Shown in pieces: positions 60,439 to 64,000 of a stretch of 64,000 nucleotides of DNA (within the stretch, counting starts at the first letter, position 1; the number at the start of each line of letters is the position of its first letter). Made by a program: the position numbers and the translations under genes. The notes beneath the pieces were generated by a model that was not told the DNA's origin, ran no database searches, and was given only the letters and a program-made list of their open reading frames with translations. This DNA is from Rhynochetos jubatus (taxonomy: Eukaryota; Chordata; Aves; Eurypygiformes; Rhynochetidae): the NCBI GenBank assembly GCA_027574665.1, contig CM050648.1, positions 50,577,200 to 50,641,199 of the forward strand. The letters are read 5' to 3'.

Positions 60439-60984
60439 TTCAAGGTTGTACTTCATCAGTGCTGATCAATTTTCCTCTCTTGTAAAAGGCAGGCTGGTCC
60501 TTGGTGGCAGGTAGACAGGTTAAACCGCACGGAGATCATTCATGTTTCATGATTACATGAACAGAGGTTGGCTCTGTGCTTGGAGTATGATCTTAAAATG
60601 AGTGAGAAATCACTGTGAAGGGCAAAAATGGGAGCTTCTCATTTTCAGATTTACAGAACACACATTTCACAAGGTACCAAAGACCCTCTGCTAAAGTAGA
60701 TTAGTGCTTCACAGCTCCACTATGCCAGTTCCTTAGCAGTCAAGCATGCTCTGTTGCTGCAGGTGTCCATGTGAAAACAGCTTTCAAACCCTTTGGTTAT
60801 TAGTAAGACAGCAGTGCTGACTGAGGCTCTATCAAACTGTCTGACCATGTGGAAAAAAAGAGCCTGGGAGAAAACAGACTATATAATTCTTCCCTACTAT
60901 GGAAACATGCCTGGGATTAATGCTTGGAAAGTGAGAATGTATTAGGATTTCACTGTACGGTACAAGAGTCCCTTGCCCACTTAC

Positions 60985-61257
60985 TGACAGGACAAGAGGT
61001 AAGGGGTTTAAATGGAAAGCAGTAGATTTAGATTATCTTAGACATCAGGAAAAAGTTCTTCACAGAGCAGGTGGTGAAGCACTGGGACAAGCTGCCCAGA
61101 GAAGTTGTGGGTGCCCCATCCCTGGAAGTATTGAAGGCCAGGCTGGATGAGGCTTTGAGCAACCTGGTCTAGTGGAGGGTGTCCCTGCCCATGTCAGGGG
61201 GTTGGAATTAGATGATCTTTAGGTCCCTTCCAACCCAAACCATTCTATGATTCTACT
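60985..61257 (+). mobile_element. CR1 LINE 3' fragment
   Basis: Runs from gacaggacaagaggtaagg through ctggatgaggctttgagcaa to the terminal ccattctatgattct. Plus orientation, antisense to LAMA3. It ends about 95 bases below the exon 3 donor. Confidence 0.9.
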
Positions 61258-61350
61258 GCTGTGAATACTGCAAATATGGTATACAAATCACCCTGCCATC
61301 TGCTTGTTCAAGGGCCTGTTCAGCACTGTACATGTGACTGGCACCCTTAC

Positions 61351-61485
61351 CTTGACAGGCAGGGAAAGAGTGGTGGCCAGGCTGACAACTGTCACACTGA
61401 AGTCCAGTGACCCCAGAGCGACAAAGACACCTCCCGAGAAAATCGCAGATTTCGGGCTGGGTACCCTCCAAATCACATTCGCACA
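61351..61485 (-). CDS. LAMA3: LAMA3 exon 3 (LE repeat)
   Basis: 135 nt, 2 nt + 44 codons + 1 nt. It encodes CECDLEGTQPEIC, CLCRSGVTGLQCDSC and QPGHHSFPAC, a complete LE cysteine pattern. Acceptor TTTGCAG, donor GTAAGG. It joins exon 4 to read CQECNCDAVG. A CR1 tail ends about 100 bases below the donor. Confidence 0.94.
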
Positions 61486-62362
61486 CTGCAAATGAGAAAA
61501 GTCATTTCAGAGGCAGCCTTTGCACAGGCTTTATTCTTTTATCTCTCTTCAAATGATTGAAAACCAAACCAAAAACCCAAAATCAAAAACCCAACCAAAA
61601 AAAAAAAAGCCAACCAACAAAAAAAGCAACTCCCTGATGATCAACAGGACTGAAATCTTTCCATCAGATTGATTTTGAGTCATAACAGCTTTTTTTGCCC
61701 ACATCAGTAATAATTCATCACCGAGGAAGACAATTAATGAAAAAGCAAAAGAATCTGACTCAAAGTAACAACTGGGTTCAATATCAGTGTTGCAGTACTA
61801 TGCTTAGTCTGTCCTCACTCAGAGTCTGATTTATTGATGCCAAGTGGTAGGCCAACTATTGAAAACAGTTCCATCCTTTTTTAAGACTAAACCGAAACAA
61901 TTTCTGGTTTTGATTTACAATCTCAGGTGGAATGGGTTAATATTATGCCTAAAAATATAGTACAGAGATGGTTAATAAAGTTTTAAACCAGTCAGCTTTC
62001 TAGTATTGATTTAAAAGGGCAGCTTGGTGCATTAAAGTGGGGTTACAAACTCAGATTAAACACAATCTTTTTTTTTTTTAAAAAGACGGATAAGTAACAG
62101 AAACGTTCCCAAAGGTCTTCTAAATTTCATCAGTGTTACTAAATCTAACGCCAAACTGGAGTCTGACAGCTGCATCACACAGTAGACAGCAGTCAAGGAA
62201 ATAGGGGCATTTTTAGATGGAAACGTCCCCCTTCTTTGACTTCTGTGAGTTTTGGGAGAGACCCTTATGAACACATCTCTGTGGCAAAAGCATGTCATCC
62301 CTCAGTATAAAACTTGGGTCTGTATTTTGGATACGCTTGCCGAAAGGGAACATTTGACTTAC

Positions 62363-62500
62363 CCTGGCAGAAAGGGTAATGAAAATACCCAGCTGCACAG
62401 GTATCACAGGAAAACCCCTCAAATCCAGTTTGACATCTGCACTGTCCGGTATGTCCATCGCAGTCACGGCCCAGAGCTCCTGCACCATGACACTGGCACG
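62363..62500 (-). CDS. LAMA3: LAMA3 exon 2 (LE repeat)
   Basis: 138 nt, 2 nt + 45 codons + 1 nt. It encodes CQCHGAGALG, then CRCQTGFEGFSCDTC and AAGYFHYPFC, with the regular cysteine spacing of an LE module. Acceptor TTCAG and donor GTAAGT are both good. It joins exon 3 to read FCQVCECD. Confidence 0.93.
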
Positions 62501-62631
62501 CTGAAGGGCACATTTGCAAAGAAAACATTGGTGGCATTACGACCTTAAAGTTCCTATTTCGCCTGGAAGCCAACGGCTGGCATTCGCACTGGAGCGCAGA
62601 CTCCGAATGACAAAGAAACTACAACACTTAC

Positions 62632-62670
62632 ACAGACACTGGGGGCCAAAATACCCTGGTTTGCAGCCAC
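62632..62670 (-). CDS. LAMA3: LAMA3 exon 1 in window (LE repeat fragment)
   Basis: A 39-nt exon read as 2 nt + 12 codons + 1 nt. It encodes GCKPGYFGPQCL, the second half of an LE repeat. The donor is GTAAGT. The acceptor is AAG, with another AG (TAG) three bases upstream, a NAGNAG arrangement. The phase fits exon 2, giving LSCQCHG across the junction. The exon before it must end with one base and was not found in the window. Confidence 0.8.
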
Positions 62671-64000
62671 CTTCTAGTTGCAACAGGAGAGGAAAAGAAA
62701 GAAAGGAACAATGTTAGTGCATACAATCATGCAACTCCTTGGATATTTGCAGAGAAAAACAGGTCAGTGCTTAGCATTGATTACTCTTGAATCGACTACG
62801 CTGTTTGTATGAACCTTCCACGCCAATCTCATTTTTAAAAATAAGAATCTGGAATCATCCTTAATCTGCCAGCACAAATTTACAACTTCTACAGGCACAG
62901 AAGCTTCCACTTAGAGGCCTTTGTTACGCCTTCAGACTAGGATGCTACTCACTGAAAATGTAAACAGGAGAAAACAGATCTTGAGCTATTTACGTTTATT
63001 CATTTTTCTTCAGAATTTTCTTCCTTCTTCCTTTTAAAAGTACGTGACAGAAGGGGATATGCGACAGAGCATACCCACAGGCCTACCAGGGCAACTATTC
63101 TGGATGCTGTACGAAGGAGATAAGTGGTACAGGAGACTGAGATTTTGTGGGCTGTGATGGGAAATGCAGACACTTCCAAGAAAACAACTGGGACTTGTAA
63201 ATACGTACATGGATTTGTACCGTCTGCTTATAGCTAAGTATCAGCTACATTCGCAGAAGAAAACACTTTTTCATTTGCCAACATAAACTCCAGTTCTATT
63301 AAAGCTAACAGAAACAAAGGGGACGAATGTTAACTTTAGGATATGAAGAAACGTTTAGAGGTTTTTCAAATTTATTAATCCTGAAGGGCATTATGAATAC
63401 GCACATGATGAAGTGCAAGCTGTGATGATGTCTCTGTTCTGCAGTATAATATATGCTAAACAATATAGGCCCACTGAGGGAATCATTATATGGATTTCAG
63501 GCAGTTTTGCAGTGGGCTAAATAAGAAATATGTAGCTCTCCTGGAAATCAAAGTTCTCCACTGCCAAGGGCCATGTACAATTTGCCAGGTGCAAGAGGGC
63601 AGTCCAGAAGCAGAGGTCGGTTAGCTTTAAGAGATTTATACTGCAAAGCAGCTGACAAGTTGTACATGTCAGAAAGTTTTGATGAATCTGCTCGTAAGAG
63701 CACCCAACAAGATGGCCAGCCTCTTCTGCAGATGTTTGCCGGAGGCTGGTCAAACTTATTTTGATCCATAACTCTTTCTGAAACTAGCCCACTAAACTGT
63801 TCAGTAGGAGCATGACAATGTGCTGGACTCCCGGCAAGAACAAAGGCTCTCTGAAAGATAAATACCAACAGTGGCAAAATTGCTAGGTACATCTCCATGA
63901 AAGAGCAGGCACCACTGAAACTGAAAAATAGTGGCATGGGGGGAAATGGTGAAATGCAAGGGGAAAAACACGAAGAACTTGCCTATTATGTCACCAGCAA
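62671..64000. other. Intron above exon 1, with unexplained open frame
   Basis: The preceding LE exon is not found here. A minus frame of 129 codons (63548-63937) includes MEMYLAILPLLVFIFQRAFV, which looks like a signal peptide, and ends at a TGA. It has no LE cysteine pattern and I do not recognise it. Confidence 0.4.

Larger units (their letters stand above)
58440..61350. other. Intron 3-4
   Basis: Contains the CR1 pieces at 60391-60438 and 60985-61257. The remainder shows nothing I recognise. Confidence 0.6.
1..64000 (-). other. LAMA3: LAMA3 gene body (laminin alpha-3), partial at both ends
   Basis: The whole window lies inside one minus-strand gene. Translated exons, joined by GT/AG sites with matching phases, follow the order of laminin alpha-3B: LE repeats, globular region, LE repeats, laminin IV type A domain, LE repeats, coiled coil. 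Peptides such as CAPGYFGNPQKYGG, EPKD, CDSCVITLL, NYRSVV, RNRNFGK and SLQELAKQLEE match my memory of human LAMA3. An internal alpha-3A first exon is present, which identifies alpha-3 rather than alpha-5. The protein is secreted, trimerises with beta and gamma chains through the coiled coil, and binds integrins through C-terminal LG domains that lie outside this window. Exon boundaries are my own calls from splice sites and phase; no transcript was available. Confidence 0.96.

Noticed and set aside
1-64000. Identity as LAMA5 instead of LAMA3
   Set aside because: Several motifs are shared, but the internal signal-peptide exon, the hinge EPKD..CDSC and the coiled-coil sequence match alpha-3.

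Overview
This window is vertebrate genomic DNA, almost certainly from a bird. The main evidence is the many 5'-truncated CR1 LINE tails, which carry the typical avian 3' end (tctagtggagggtgtccctg and (ATTCTATG)-like termini). Every coding exon I can support belongs to one gene on the minus strand: LAMA3, the laminin alpha-3 chain. Laminin-332, -311 and -321 use this chain to anchor epithelia to the basement membrane. The gene runs beyond both ends of the window. The LN domain and first LE repeats lie above 64000. The rest of the coiled coil and the LG domains lie below position 1.

Layout, read in the direction of transcription (high to low coordinates). 62670-51364: ten small exons of cysteine-rich LE (EGF-like) repeats. 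50881-32730: exons of the large non-LE globular region of the long alpha-3B form (often called domain IVb). 32228-27121: a second LE rod. 25723-20455: the laminin IV type A (L4) domain and its flanking LE cysteines. 18975-18811: a separate first coding exon with signal peptide, which starts the short alpha-3A form from an internal promoter near 19070-19210. 16650-6953: LE repeats shared by both forms. 6563-1197: the start of the coiled coil that winds with the beta and gamma chains. I place 43 shared or alpha-3B exons plus the alpha-3A first exon. The alpha-3B-specific exons in the window sum to an unbroken frame of 1293 codons using exon 12b, or 1295 using exon 12a. The alpha-3A exons give 546 codons plus two bases.

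Most notable observation: two adjacent exons (46069-46207 and 45745-45877) encode alternative versions of the same stretch of the globular region. Both run from phase 0 to phase 1 and both have good splice sites. Joining them creates a TAA stop at the junction, and skipping both shifts the frame, so exactly one must be used. The downstream copy matches the mammalian alpha-3 sequence I remember; the upstream copy looks more like laminin alpha-5. This would be a mutually exclusive exon pair in alpha-3B.

The introns hold CR1 fragments in both orientations, a perfect 31-bp inverted repeat, a pentanucleotide microsatellite, a possible divergent plus-strand first exon next to the alpha-3A promoter, and a few unexplained open frames. 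I see no tRNA, rRNA or CRISPR array, and no second protein-coding gene I can name.
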